The notes beneath the pieces were generated by a model. That model made no database searches. It was not told the origin of the DNA and worked only from the letters and a program-made list of their open reading frames with translations. The translations under genes and the position numbers were made by a program. A stretch of DNA of 64,000 nt from Ziziphus jujuba (taxonomy: Eukaryota > Streptophyta > Magnoliopsida > Rosales > Rhamnaceae): the NCBI RefSeq assembly GCF_031755915.1, contig NC_083379.1, positions 25,358,001-25,422,000 on the forward strand. Reading direction: 5' to 3'. Each line of letters opens with the position of its first letter. Position 1 is the stretch's first letter. Below are positions 21,183 to 32,729 of this stretch, piece after piece.

Positions 21183-22309
21183 TGATGCGAATCCCCCCAT
21201 GCCCGTACAACCGACAACCCACTGGGGTGCTGACCCCATATGGATGAAGACTGGACTGATCACTAGGGCTCAAACTAAGAGATTTGAGGACAACCATGCT
21301 GCCATTATCCAGGGAGTAACTCATTCTCAAGAGGGCTTGTCCATGACCCAAGATACAAGGGCTGTTTTGAGCATACAAGTGGTGGAAGTCGAAACGGACC
21401 CGGATAGCGGTTTTGGTGCATTTATGGATTCTGGGAGGTAGGAAATGGGGTCAACTCTTCTCGAATTCACTTGATATCACTAAGAAGTCATGGGAACTCG
21501 TCAAGGCTAAAGCTAAGCTGGTCATTTAAGTGCTGTTCATATGAGAGAGAAATTGGTCGAGTTTTACTGTATTTTCCACTAGCTTTACTATATTTTACTG
21601 AGTTGTCTCTTTCTCTTTCCTCCAAGAAAGAGCAAAGTGTGGGGCTCGATAATAATCTTATTTGGCATCCTACAAAGCATAGAAGCTGATTTGGAGCTCA
21701 AATTGGTCCCAGATTGGTCAAAGTCACCTTAGTCAAAAAGCTGGTATTCTAGTTTCCTAATTTGATTTCTACTTTTTGTTTTAGGAAATTACCTTTACTT
21801 TTGGTTTTTATTTATTTACTTGCTGGAAAAATAAGTTTAGGAAAGTATTATTTTACTATTTTCATTGTAAATTAATTAATTCATAATTCAAATTAAGAGA
21901 ATTAATTAATCCAAATTATATTAGGAAAGGGTGTGAAATTAGGCAATTTCCTAATTGGATTCTATGTTGGCCAAAATTTTCTAATCCTTTTAGGGTGTTA
22001 TTTTGTTCATTCGAAGCCTATTTAAAGGCCTATTTTCAATGAGAAATCGAGCTTGAATTTTATACATAAATTATTTGTGAGATTGAATTCTCTTTGATCC
22101 TTTGAACAACTAAAACACCATGAGTGAATGAGTGTTTTAGTTTGACTTATCAATAGACCTTCCATCACCTATTGTGGCATCTTCATTATATACCAAGGTT
22201 TCTAATCACAAGTTGGTTAGGGGTCAAGGTGACCATTAGAACTTGAACATAATTAGATCCAGGCTAATATAATACGGGCTTAGGAGCAGGTCGTTTTAGG
22301 TTTGTATCA
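21183..22309 (+). mobile_element. 3' LTR of element C
   Basis: 1127 bp, TGATGCGAATCC to GGTTTGTATCA. The frame from the internal region continues for about 86 codons into it (TGLITRAQTKRFEDNHAAII, QVVEVETDPDSGFGAFMDSG) and stops at 21441. This shows what the LTR-encoded tail looked like when open. Confidence 0.9.
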
Positions 22310-23267
22310 CCATGGAGATATTAAGGTCAACATTCCACCAATTACAGGAAAGAGTGCCCCGGAGGCTTACGTAGAATGGGAGGAGCGAATGGACATGATA
22401 TTCCATTGTCATAACTATTTGGAGGCTAAGAAAGTTAAATTGGCAGCGTTGGAGTTTGAGCATTATGCACTCAAATGGTGGACAAATGAGAAAAGTACTC
22501 GAAGGAGAGTTGGTGATGAATTGATTACTACTTGGCAACAAATGAAAGGAGCCATGAGAAAGAGATTTGTGCCTACTCACTATAATAAGTTACTGGATCA
22601 AAGATTCTAATTTTTATCTCAAAGAAGTAGAATCGTGGAGGATTACCACAAAGAGATGGAGATGCTTATGATGAGGTTAAGCATGAATGAGGATCGTGAG
22701 GCAACCATGGCATGGTTTTTAGGTTGTTTGAATCACAAAATAGCCAATCAATTAGAACTGAAACAATATGTGGGATTGGAAGAGATGTTGCATGTGATCA
22801 TTAGACTAGAGCACCAAATTAACATGAGGGGTAGAAGGTCACAGTTTGGAGATGTTTCAGGCAGCGGGAGGACAAATCTACGTGTTCGGAAAAGCAATCC
22901 CACATATGACACCAAGCCAAAACTGAAGCTTGGTGATGAGAGCACCAATCGACCAAAAAGGGAAGCCAAAATCAAATCTATTCAAGCACCAAGAATTGAA
23001 GGTAAATATGATCCTAAACCTTCTAGAACTCATAACATTGTGTGTTTTAAGTGCTAAGGGCGAGGACACATTGCTAGTCGATGCCCGAGTAGGAGACTTG
23101 GAATCTGAAAATGAAGAAAGTGATGCTGAAATTGAATTTGTTGGTGAAGAAATTGGTGATGAAGAATATGAGGAATCCAAAAAACTCAAGGCTTCAAGGG
23201 TTGAATTAAGTTTGGTGGCAAAAAGGGTTCTAACCATGTATAAAGATGAAGACCAAATTCAAAGAGG
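22310..23267 (+). pseudogene. Gag core and C-terminus of element D
   Basis: It continues D after element C: KVNIPPITGKSAPEAYVEWE, MIFHCHNYLEAKKVKLAALE, HYALKWWTNEKSTRRRVGDE. It then has ITTWQQMK, with Gln where four other copies have TGA, and VEDYHKEMEMLMMRLSM. The knuckle is CFKC, a TAA, then GRGHIASRC. The acidic tail follows in another frame (ESENEESDAEIE), then a basic stretch and LVAKRVLTMYKDEDQI. Confidence 0.9.
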
Positions 23268-23312
23268 AAAACATCTTCCACATTTGCTGTGAAATTCAAG
23301 GTAACATTTGTA
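23268..23312 (+). pseudogene. Protease start of element D, truncated
   Basis: HIFHICCEIQGNICS-like text, the first 15 codons of the family's protease, then an abrupt switch near 23312 to a minus-strand LTR. The active site is not reached. Confidence 0.7.
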
Positions 23313-24202
23313 GTAAAATAAATTGTGAAAGGTGTGTTCTTCCTTCGAAAAAAGCCCTTTTATAGGCTAATAGAAAATAAAATAGAACCCTAAAAACTAA
23401 AGGGAGAACCGACCATGCTTATTGTTTCCTAATGTGACCGAATTTTCTCTCTCATTTCCTAATTTAATTTTGATTAATTAATTCCTTTATTTTGAATTAG
23501 GAATTAATTAATTTACAATGAAAATAATAAAATAATAACTTTCCTAAACTTATTTTTCCAGCAAATAAATAAATAAAAACCAAAAGCAAAGGTAATTTCC
23601 AAAAACAAAAAGTAGAAATCAAATCAGGAAACTAAAATACTATCTTTTTTACTAAGTTGATTTTGACCAATCTTTGACCAATTTAATCTCCAAATTAGAT
23701 TCCATACGCCTTGTAGGATGCCAAATAGGCTGATGATAAAATGCCACACGTTTCCATTACTTGGAGGAAAGAGAACAAGCCAAATCAGCAAAATACATTA
23801 AAGCTAGCGAAGAAAATAGTAAAACAGGCCAAATTTTGATGTTGTGGGCACAACCCATTTTTGGATGCCTTTGAAGATGCCTTGAATTTATCCATGACCT
23901 ATTAGACATTTTTATTGAATCCATGAAGCATTGGAACCATTTTATGCTGCTTGTGCTCCATAAATGCACCAAAACCGCTACCCAGGTCAATATCGGCTTC
24001 CACCACTTGTATGCTCAAAATAGGTATTTGATCTTCATGTATGGATAAGCACTCTTGAGAATGAATTAGTCCCTGGATAAAGGCACCAAGTATGTCCCTA
24101 AAACTCTTAGCTTGAGCCCTAGTGATCGGCCCGGTCTTCATCTGTATCAGGTCAGCACCTGAGAGGGTTGTCAGCTGTGCGGGCGTGGGCGAATTTGCAT
24201 CA
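23313..24202 (-). mobile_element. Minus-strand gypsy LTR fragment
   Basis: It has the 5' three quarters of a main-family LTR in reverse. It starts at the TATA-like/leader-side block (AAGCCCTTTTATAGGCTAAT) and ends with the LTR 5' edge GAATTTGCATCA at 24202. The ~230 bp of the LTR's 3' end are missing. The tail-coding part is open for 107 codons on the minus strand (GPITRAQAKSFRDILGAFI, 23902-24225). No polypurine tract follows, so it is a solo or 5' LTR remnant. Confidence 0.85.
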
Positions 24203-25500
24203 TAGATGAAAAGGTTAGACTCCATGTCATCAATCAGCTATCCATGTAATCATCCTTGTCACCAAGGTGTTTCCATGTCATTAAGGTGCTTAAGTTTTCT
24301 TAAACCCTAATTTAGCTAATACACTTTAATTAAATCATTTTGGTGTCTTTGTGCACCAACTTAACTAGCCTAGATTGTACAAAATTTGGCTATAACAAAC
24401 TAAAAGATAAAATAAAAAATAAGTTTGAATAGCAACCCCTTGGCCAAAGAAACTAGGTCTTGGGTTTGGTTATTATCATGGTTAACGATGCGATGATTCT
24501 CTAATATTCATAAACTGGCAGCGCGTCCAATTTCGAATTATGGTTTTCAGAAGTCATAAGCATAAGTATTTTATCAATGTCCAAACTAGTCTCAATTTTT
24601 GTCTGTTAGTGATCAAAGGTCCTATATATATAGGGGGAATTGTGTCTTCATTAAATAGTTTGAAAAATCCAAAAATGTTATAATCCATTCAGAACCCTAT
24701 TAACTCATTTGAGTACCCATGACCCATTTGAGTACCCACGACCAGCTTAAGCACCAAATTGGGTCAAGCCAGTTTTGATCTCTTTTTTAGCCACTACCAA
24801 CAAAACTACCTCTGGGTAACCAAGCTGCCATGTTTTCCAACTAAACAACTTACAAACATCTCAGGATCGGTCATTTCAAGCTGGCAGTAGTGATTTGATG
24901 TTTTTTGGTGTTATCTTCATTTTTCGATTCTATTAATCCAACCCACACCTTTCTCCCCCATTTCTGGACCCTCTAAGTGTATTTCATGTTGCGTTTGTCA
25001 AGATTCCTCATGGTGTGAAAGATTTATTAATAGGAAGTTTTGCTAAGTTTTCCAATGAGTTTGGCATCCATCTATGATACTTTTAGACATGGTGAGTACA
25101 TCATTACATTTCCTATCTCATGGGTTTTCTGTTAATATAAAGTTTTTGTATTTTGGACATCATTTGATAATTTTTCATTTTTAGGTCAATTAGTTAATGT
25201 CAGGCAAAAATTAGAATATTTTTTGATACAATTGGATAATTTGGACAAAGTTATAGTTGGATTTGTGTAACTAAGTGTTAATGGGACTGAATGAAAGATC
25301 TAATTTCATTAAGTTGGCTTTCGGATGAAAAGCCCCCATTTTGCATATCAGTTTTTAAAGGCTCATAGTATAATTTGACTACTCAGTGTTTAATTTCTGA
25401 AATTTTAGAGCTGTGCCTGTGTAGTTTTAAGCATGTTTAAGTGTTTATATTTCAAAATGCTTAAAAATTATTCATGGTAATATATATTTTCCTATTGGTA
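24203..25500. other. Unassigned AT-rich DNA
   Basis: There is no frame above ~70 codons with protein-like content and no match to the other repeats in the window. It contains a palindromic CTATATATATAG at 24622-24633 before GGGGGAATTGTGTC, a short tandem of GACCCATTTGAGTACCCA near 24711-24745, and splice-like text that leads nowhere. It could be an old LTR or intergenic DNA. It ends at the TSD of the solo LTR. Confidence 0.5.
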
Positions 25501-25505
25501 GTTAT

Positions 25506-26642
25506 TGATGCGAATCCGCCCGAACCCGAACAACCGACAACCCGCTGGGGTGCCGATTCGTTACGGATGAAGGTGGGACCAATCACTAGAGCACAAGCCA
25601 AGAAGTTCAAGGATAATCTTGCTGTGCTTATTCAAAGGATAAATCATAATCAAGAAGGGATGATCATGACCAGAGAACCAAGATCTGTTTTGTTGATACA
25701 AGCGCTGTAGGCTAGTACGGACCCAGGTGAAGGTTTTGGTACATTTTTGGAGTTCGGGAAGCATGAAATGGTTCCAATGCTTTATGGGTTCAATACATAT
25801 GCCTAAGAGGTCATGGAATCAAGTTAAAGCAGCCTCAAATGCAATCAAAAAGGGCTTGTACGGACAGCTTCAACAATTTGGCCGAATTTGCTGTATTGCT
25901 TGCTGGCTTTACTGTATTTTACTGTATTAGCCTTTTCTTATTTTTCCAAGCATGGGCAACGTGTGGGCCTTCATATTCAGCTTATTTTACATCCTAAAAA
26001 GCATCTAGAAGCTGATTTGGAGCTCAAAGAGGTAAAAGATTGATCAAAGTCAACTTGATAAAAAAGGCTAGCATTTTTAGTTTTCTAATTTGTTTTTACT
26101 TTTTGTTTTAGGAAACTACCATTACTTTTTGGTTTTTATTTATTTATTTTCTGGACAAATAACTTTAGGAAGGTTTTTATTTTATTCTTTCCATTGTAAA
26201 TTAATTAATTCCTAATTTAATATAAAGCAATTAATTAATCAAACTTAGATTAGGAATGGAAGTATAGTTTCGGCCAACTAGGTTTCTTTATGTGTGGTGG
26301 CCAGTTTTCTTTATGTTTTAGGGTTTTATTTCATGGCTTTGTAGCCTATTTAGAGGCTTATTTTTCAATAAGAATACAACTTTGATTTGAATAAGAAAAT
26401 ACTTGTGAGATTAATTATCTTTTTGTTCTTTGAGAACACCTAAAACACCATTAGAGAATTGGTTGTTTTAGCTTGACTTATCAATGGGTTTTCCATCCCA
26501 TATTGTGGCATCTACATTATACCAAGGTTTCTAACCATAGGTTGGTTAGGGGTTGAGGTCCATTCCATTAGAACTTGAACTTAATTAAGATCCGGGCTAA
26601 TATAATATGGGTTTAGGAGCAGGTCGTCCTAGGTTCGTATCA
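25506..26642 (+). mobile_element. Clean solo gypsy LTR, TSD GTTAT
   Basis: 1137 bp, TGATGCGAATCCGCC to GGTTCGTATCA, with perfect GTTAT at 25501-25505 and 26643-26647. It is the best type copy of the LTR because both edges and the duplication are intact. The tail reads EPEQPTTRWGADSLRMKVGP, ITRAQAKKFKDNLAVLIQRI and stops at 25708. It belongs to the subfamily with AGCTTCAACAATTTGGCCG, like 1293-2412. The inverted repeat is at 26201-26238 with one changed base. Confidence 0.95.
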
Positions 26643-26647
26643 GTTAT

Positions 26648-28780
26648 GTTCTAGTACGAGATGATGATTTTGAATATTTGTAGTATTTAAATAAATGGTT
26701 AGGTTTGATTATTAAATTCTAATTTATGATTCTGTATTTATTTAGGAAAAATAAAAAAGTATGATTTTGAAAGAATTGTTTGTAAATACTATGCTATTGT
26801 TTTTAAAAAGTTTACTATATAGTACCAGTGGATCTATTTATATTATTAGTCATGCACAGACTTAATCATCCTATGTGTAGTTATGATATAAGAGAATGGT
26901 GATCAGTTGTGTGCCACTCTCTCGTGACCATAGGATGAGATATTATCATGATATAAGAGAATAATGATGAGCTGCATGTCATTTTCTTGGAATAATGATC
27001 GATTGTTTGTCACTCCATCATGATGTTGGTTTTTGTGTATCTTTTTATTGTCTGGTGGTGTTTCAAGATGCCATGCATCATTTGGTAATGCTAGATATAT
27101 GATATGCTACATTATATATGTTCTTTCGGATACATATATTTTGGTGGTTTTATTATGCTTTATTATTGTTTATAAATCATGATTACATTTATTATTATCC
27201 AGTATTAAATTTATATTTGAGTTAGTTAATGATATTTTAAATTCTTTAATTATGAAATGCTCTTTCTATGATATTGTTTTGGGGAATAAGTTGGGTTTTA
27301 CGAAATAGTTTTAAAAAGGAGAACTTTTCAAAAGAGTAAAAGAGAGGTCTTAAGTGAAAATGTTTGAATTCTAAATAACTATTTTCATACTATTAATTTA
27401 TTTCACTCATTTGGCTCGTTTCATAGTTTTGTTTTGGTTTTTTTTTTAGCTGTTCCCCTATGTCTCAGCTAATAGTCGATGCACACAATGTTTGGGCATT
27501 CTTTTTTGCCATTTTCATGTTTCAGCATTTTCGAATCCTCATTTTCATCATACTTCAACTGTTGATGTACTTTCCCTTTTTCTAAATACTTTGTGGATTT
27601 ACCATTTATGTTAGTTTTTTTACTTTCGACTCGCATATTCTTTTAAATTTTTATGGTGGATTAACCTTATATATATGATTCTTATTTTATTTTCCTTCTT
27701 TTGGTTCTCGGGATAGAATCATTGATGCTTATGACAATGATTTTATGAGAATTTTATTACTAGCATTTATGATATTTTATTTATACTATGGGTTATATCC
27801 ATTTCATGGGGAGGTTTCGCTAGACTTTGGTACTGGTTTGGTTGAGTCTCCCTTAGCGAGACCACTTCGGACCTTCGAAAAGGACTTCGGGGGTGGTCTT
27901 ATTATCTAAATTATTTTTTTTGTAAATTTGGAAATATGGTTAAAGTCGGAGCATGGAAGTCATTCACATGGAAAAGCTGGTCAAGGAACTTTACTAGTTA
28001 AATTAGCAAATCATAAAACGTTCTTAAAATCTAAATTAATCATAGTCAACAAACAATCAATGGGTTTCGCCATAGCCAACAAAGAACAATGAGGAATTAA
28101 TTTTTTATTGATTAGGCAATTAGGATCATTCATTTAGGCAATCTTTCTGAAAGATGGTATCCAAAACCAAGATGGTCTAAAACAAAGAAATTGAGAAGAA
28201 TTAAAGCAAGATGGACAATATCTAAACTCTTGAAATCAAAACAATAGGAGTTTAGATGATAATTCAAAACAATTGAGATAGGTTGAATCAAAGCATACAA
28301 TAGGAGGATTACAAATCATAAGAATATAGGCTGTCTCAAGAATATGACCATGGAATAAAAAGACAGAATAATAAGAATATGGAAGATAAACTTCAACATG
28401 ATAATCCCAAAATGGTCAAAAGTAAAGTAACGACCAATCTTTTATAATAATATGTTTCTGAAAAGGAAAGTAGACGTCATCCTCACAAAAGAAAGTATGA
28501 CAAAACAGGAGAGATCAATTTGCAATGGGAAAGAATTGTCTCAATAAAAAATTAATACAATGGAATAAAAAAGAAGATATCTCAACCCATTGTAAAACAT
28601 AACACATTCAATGTCCGATTTTTCAATCATTGATTGTTTAAAAAATTGAAAAGTAGAAGAAGGATAAAGATTATCACTCGAAAGATGAATGGTTAGTAGA
28701 TGGACATGGAATCTGTTTACTAGGTGGATAAATTTTTCTATGCCAAAATTTAATCTATTTATGGAACTTCCAATCCAAGA
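26648..28780. other. Unassigned DNA, possibly LTR and leader of the Athila-like element
   Basis: AT-rich, without frames. Notable pieces are two related blocks at 26886-26945 and 26947-27005 (GATATAAGAGAAT..GATGAGCTG/CAGTTG..GTGCCACT/GTCATT) and two stem-like repeats at 27813-27898 (see separate entry). An A-rich purine tract at 28130-28600 may be leader sequence for the gag that follows at 28780. I cannot place an LTR edge. Confidence 0.4.
27813..27898. repeat. Two adjacent stem-loop-like inverted repeats
   Basis: GGTTTCGCTAGACT (27813-27826) pairs with AGTCTCCCTTAGCGAGACC (27845-27863) with a 4-5 base bulge. GACCACTTCGG (27860-27870) pairs with CTTCGGGGGTGGTC (27885-27898). They are GC-rich in an AT-rich stretch. 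Both could fold at RNA level. Function is unknown. Confidence 0.55.
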
Positions 28781-29600
28781 GACCCCGTGTTACTTAATGA
28801 ACAAGCAGTATTCCCAGGTGGAATTCCTATGGAGAAACGATAAGCCATGATGTGTAAACTATTTCCTTCAAGTTTTAAAGGGGCAGCATTGAGTTGGTTT
28901 CACTAACTTTCCCCTAAATTAATCAATTTTTACAATGAACTTATGAAAAAGTGAACCTAAGATTTCGCCTATAGTGATTGAATTGGTAAAGAGACAAACA
29001 ACCCTTTCTTGGTTATACAAAGGAAAGAGAACCTTTGAAATGCTTTATTTAGAGATTCAATAAACAAATGGTGGAAATTGTAAAATGTGATGAATTTGTT
29101 GCAATTGCTATGTTAACAAAAGGAATTTCTTGAGATAATCCTTTATATGATTCTCCAACTAAAAATAGACCACGAACTATAGTTTAATCATGACTTCGAG
29201 TTATAATGTGTTATCAATTTATAAAAGGATCCCAAGTAGGAGAAGCGCAACTGCTTAAGCAAGACATAGGAAAAACCAAAAGTACTCCTTAAGTTAAAAG
29301 AATAATGAAAAATATAAGAATCCCTCCTTAAGTTAAGAGAAAAATAAAAAATATAAGAACCTAAAAGGGATTTAAGGAGAACTAAGCGAAGATAGAATAA
29401 CATATTAGATCTTCTCAAACACTATTTTCTAAGGATTACTCCTGAGCATGATTAAATGTTTTGAGATTACATATTATAAAGTGGCTAAAAAATGATGTAT
29501 TTTGATCTTTAGCCTTGTAATATGTCAAAATTTTATGCATTCCATAATGAAGTGGGACACTTAATTATTGAAATTAAGGAGTCTTTCTTTGTTAGTTTGC
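28780..29600 (+). pseudogene. Decayed gag of an Athila-like Ty3/gypsy element
   Basis: Across many stops the text reads VNYFLQ/CKLFPSSFKGAALSWF, SPKLINFYNELMKK, LSWLYKGKRTFEMLYLEI and AIAMLTKGIS. These are the core motifs of the retrotransposon gag domain in the Athila/Tat group (compare LFPFSLKDKALNWLDTL at 49504-50286). Further on, KFYAFHNEVGHLIIEIKE (29528-29582) resembles the KYCxFHxxxGHxTEDCxxLK block after that gag. All frames are broken. Confidence 0.7.
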
Positions 29601-29859
29601 TTTGTTTTTTATAATGAGTAAGAAAGCTAGCTCACGCACATAAGCAAGTGATTCTAAAGCTAAGAAGGGGAAAGATAATCAAAATTTTAGTATAGTGGAT
29701 GAAAAGTACAATTCATTTTTAGTACCTAAGAAAAAGCCTATGGTTACAAAAAAAGGGCTTTAAGGCCTTTTGATGAATTTAAAAGAAATAGGCTGTTACA
29801 TGAAAGTGAATATGCTAGTAATATTGAGAATATGATCTCAGATAGACATTAAGAATGAT

Positions 29860-30840
29860 TATCTTTAGAACTGGAGATCGTGGATTCCATATTGATTAGA
29901 GAGTTCTATGCCAATGTGATTGAGCATAAAGATCATGGAGTTAGTTAATAGTTTACAAGATTACAGCACCAAAAAATGAGGACTTCTTAAGTTTCTTAGT
30001 CAATGGATTTAACTATGATAAGATGCCATCTAGGATGTATATTCTGAGAACTTAATTTACAATGTTGAGGATCAAAGTCATCAAACTTTACTCGAGAGTG
30101 GATTGAATAGATATGTAAAGATGGAACAAATTCATTTGTATAAATCTTCTATCTACCATCCATAAGCAAAGCTTCTCTATACTATATGTTATGGTATGAG
30201 TATTAAAGTTGAAAGGTTATTCATGATTCCATTCTTAATTGCATTAAGAAGAAAAGGATTGTTAGCTTTATCTATCTTTCAATGAGTATGGATTTATGTC
30301 ACTATGCTGGTGTGAACTAATCCAAATTTTGAGCTCGTTCAAAGGAGAGCATCAATTAATGTTACCATCATTATAAATTACATGATGTGGAAAGGTTGTG
30401 AGCTTGAAGCCTTAGGTATGGGTTTTCTTAATCTGAACATGAGTGTACCTTTACATTGTGATCTTTATGGAGAAAGATGTTTCCAACAAATATGAGGATT
30501 GGAATGAATTCAAAGAAATACGAACAATTTCAAATTGAAAAGGCTGAAAAGAAGGTTTTCATGTAAGAATTGTTTCTAACAAGATACAATGAGTCTGAAT
30601 TTTCTAATGTCCAGGGGAGTTCTTTTTCTATAGATGATATGCAAAGATTGTTGATGGAGTAAAAAAATATGACAATGGGGATGTAATGTGTTATTTTGGA
30701 GATGGAAAATTGGTTTTTAGAGCTTAATGCTTACTAAGCGGTGTTTGTTAATTCTATTAAAGATTAAGTGGAGAGTTTAGTTAGATAGTAAGCACCAAAG
30801 AATCCAATTGCATCTTAGCTAAAATGCTTACTTTATCAAT
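29860..30840 (+). pseudogene. Plant transposon protein domain (Athila-associated), decayed
   Basis: Fragments read SILIREFYANVIEHKDHG, TNSFVYKSSIYHP, LLYTICYGMSIKVERLF and SSFSIDDMQRLLME. The order REFYAN, then W-x-x-[FY], then LLYxI..GMSIxV matches the domain Pfam calls a putative plant transposon protein, found in Athila-type and related retroelements; its biochemical role is not known. A second copy is on the minus strand at 42733-43461. Stops occur throughout. Confidence 0.7.
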
Positions 30841-32029
30841 TTCACACCATTACATGGATTTAAGCAATGACATGTGAGCTTATTTGGAGTTGGTTTTTAG
30901 TGTTAGCTTTTATTTTTCTTTTCTTTGACATTTATCTTTCTTTTTCTTTACCTCTTTACTTATCTTTGCATGATTTTTAGACCTTGGTTTTCTTTGTTTG
31001 TTAATGATTCGTATTGCTTTTTGTTTGATGGTGATTTTGATTTTTGATTTATGAAGTTGTTTATTGTGGCTTAATAGAAGTTTCCACTTGGTTGAATTTA
31101 GTTCCATTGTTTTTTATTTAAATTTAAAATATATATATATATATTGTTATGTTTTTAAAAAATATAAAAAATCTATGAAAAAAAAAACCGAAATGTAGAA
31201 AATCAAGAAAAGTATTTTTGTTTGTTGGTCTATTTGTTTGTTTTCTTTTATTTTTGAAAATCTAAAAAATTTTGTTTTTGTATAGTTTGAAAAAAAAAAT
31301 TTCTTAAGTTCCAAAAAGATTTTTCATTTTTCTTAGTTTGTAGTTTTGTTTTTTTCTCTTTGTAGATATGTGATTTCTTGGAAGATGGATTTGTGGCTTG
31401 TTGATTAAAATATCAAAATTATGTTCTCATGTTTTGCTTTCATAATGTTTAAGTACATAGCATTTTTGTATGATTTTAGTTGCCTTTTAAAGAAGATTTG
31501 TATTAGTTAGAGTACATTATTTTGATTGGAGCTTTTAAACTTGCATAATCGTTGTTCAAGGCAAGATCGTAGAATTATATTTCGTTGAGAAAATAGTGTA
31601 AGCCATTTTTGTTTATGCATTTGAGCATTTCAAACTATCGTTGACATTTTTTTTATTAATAGTTCCTAGTTTGAGCTTTTTGAGCATGTACTAAATCAAA
31701 AATTTAGCTTTAAAAAAAAAGCGAAGTATCTAAAAAAAAAGTTGAAGAAATAAATATGTATAGAGAAAAGCATCGTTGTTTTCTAATAAGTTTTTCAGAC
31801 TTGTTACTAAGAAAAGCACATGAATTTTGTAAAGATTTTTTATTGGAGTTTTCTAATTAATAGGAAACAAAACCATATTTTTTTAAGAGTTTTAGTTGAA
31901 GCCGGAATAAGAGAGTTTTGTTGTTAAGAGAAGCTAAAAGTGAAAGAATTTGGATTGAGTGTCATAGATTAAATAGCATTTGAGCATATAATCATAAATC
32001 ATTAATTCCAAGTTTTCTTCTAATATTTA
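30841..32029 (+). other. AT-rich 3' part of the Athila-like element
   Basis: There is no gene. It has an (AT)n run at 31130-31143 and T-rich tracts. The stretch 31340-31690 is repeated in inverted orientation at ~35050-35390 (shared TATTCTCATGTTTTGCTTT, CAAGGCAAGATCGTAGA and GAGAAAATA..GGCCATTTTTGTTTATG-like text). It ends at the edge of a TRIM element. Confidence 0.6.
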
Positions 32030-32124
32030 TGTAACACTCCACCTCCACCGGTAGACCTATCACTCACTAGCAATATTGTCTCCAGTTTAGTCACCTTACT
32101 GGGTATAGGCTTTTTTGTTCAAGG

Positions 32125-32180
32125 CTTCATAGGAGGTTACGCATCCTAGGATTACCTTCACTTGAACACACTTAAATTCG
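32125..32180 (-). other. 5S rRNA-like segment in the TRIM 3' LTR
   Basis: The minus strand reads TTTAAGTGTGTTCAAGTGAA, then CCTAGGATGCGTAACCTCCTATGAAG. It follows the 3' half of plant 5S rRNA (AAGTTAAGCGTGCTTGGGC to TAGGATGGGTGACCTCCTGG), including the internal-control-region text. A second, partial copy of the end of this block is at 32196-32230. It is not a 5S gene, as the 5' half is missing. Confidence 0.8.
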
Positions 32181-32510
32181 AGGCATATGTGGTTTTTTGT
32201 TCAGAGCTTTTTAGAAGGTTACCCATTACCTTAAAACCAACTGGTCTTAGAAGGTCTCGACATTATAGGAGTGACTATCATTACATTTGAATCATCCTTT
32301 GATCCAAACCTCAATATCGGATTGGACACTAAGTAGCCCAGCACTTGCCTATACTAGTAGTCACAATCCATCCCGGGCCTTTCCTGGTGCAGTTCTTCTC
32401 TAGAACATGCTCTAATACCATTTGTAATACCCCTCATTGGTGGATATCACTCTTTGCTGACATTATCCCTAATCTAGCCACCGCACTCGCCATGAGTTCT
32501 TTGTTTAGAG

Positions 32511-32570
32511 CTTCCCAAAAAGTTACCCATTCTAAGATTGCTCTCACTTGAGCACACTTAACTTCAAAGT
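32511..32570 (-). other. 5S rRNA-like segment in the TRIM 5' LTR
   Basis: The minus strand reads TTGAAGTTAAGTGTGCTCAA, then TTAGAATGGGTAACTTTTTG and GGAAGC. It matches the 5S rRNA box A region (AAGTTAAGCGTGCTTGGGC) and the GGATGGGTGACC region in order and spacing, with several changes. Pol III use of the LTR is reported for Cassandra; here it is only possible. Confidence 0.82.
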
Positions 32571-32729
32571 TCTTTTGAACCTTAAAAGCAACCGTTTTGA
32601 AAAGTCCTCAACATTAAAATAACGACTATCATTACATTTGAATCATTCCATGATCCATACCCTGGCAACGTGAGATTGCATATTAAGTAGACTGCAAGTG
32701 CCCCATACTTACCCACACTAGTCATCACA

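Larger units (their letters stand above)
17860..22309 (+). mobile_element. Full-length non-autonomous gypsy element C, TSD CC(T/A)TG
   Basis: LTR-bounded element in the gag of D. Flanks are CCTTG (17855-17859) and CCATG (22310-22314), one base apart. Order: 5' LTR, degenerate primer site, leader, gag cut after the core, collapsed pol mosaic, polypurine tract, 3' LTR. Gag C-terminus and protease are lost as well, so it is more reduced than element 1. The LTRs are of the subfamily with CATGAGAGAGAAATTGG (18218, 21540). Confidence 0.88.
32030..32729 (-). mobile_element. Cassandra-type TRIM element, minus strand
   Basis: A 700-bp element with two LTRs (32030-32365, 336 bp; 32423-32729, 307 bp) and only 57 bp between them. 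In its own orientation each LTR runs TGTGA..TGTTACA/GTATTACA. The internal piece starts with a primer site TGGTATTAGAGC (complement of 32409-32420) and codes for nothing. Each LTR carries a 5S rRNA-like segment, the mark of Cassandra TRIMs, which use retroelement enzymes in trans. No perfect target duplication is visible (ATTTA left, TTTGT right). Confidence 0.88.

Noticed and set aside
24622..24633. TATA box of a host promoter
   Set aside because: CTATATATATAG fits, but no gene-like frame or leader follows before the solo LTR, so it is not called as a promoter.
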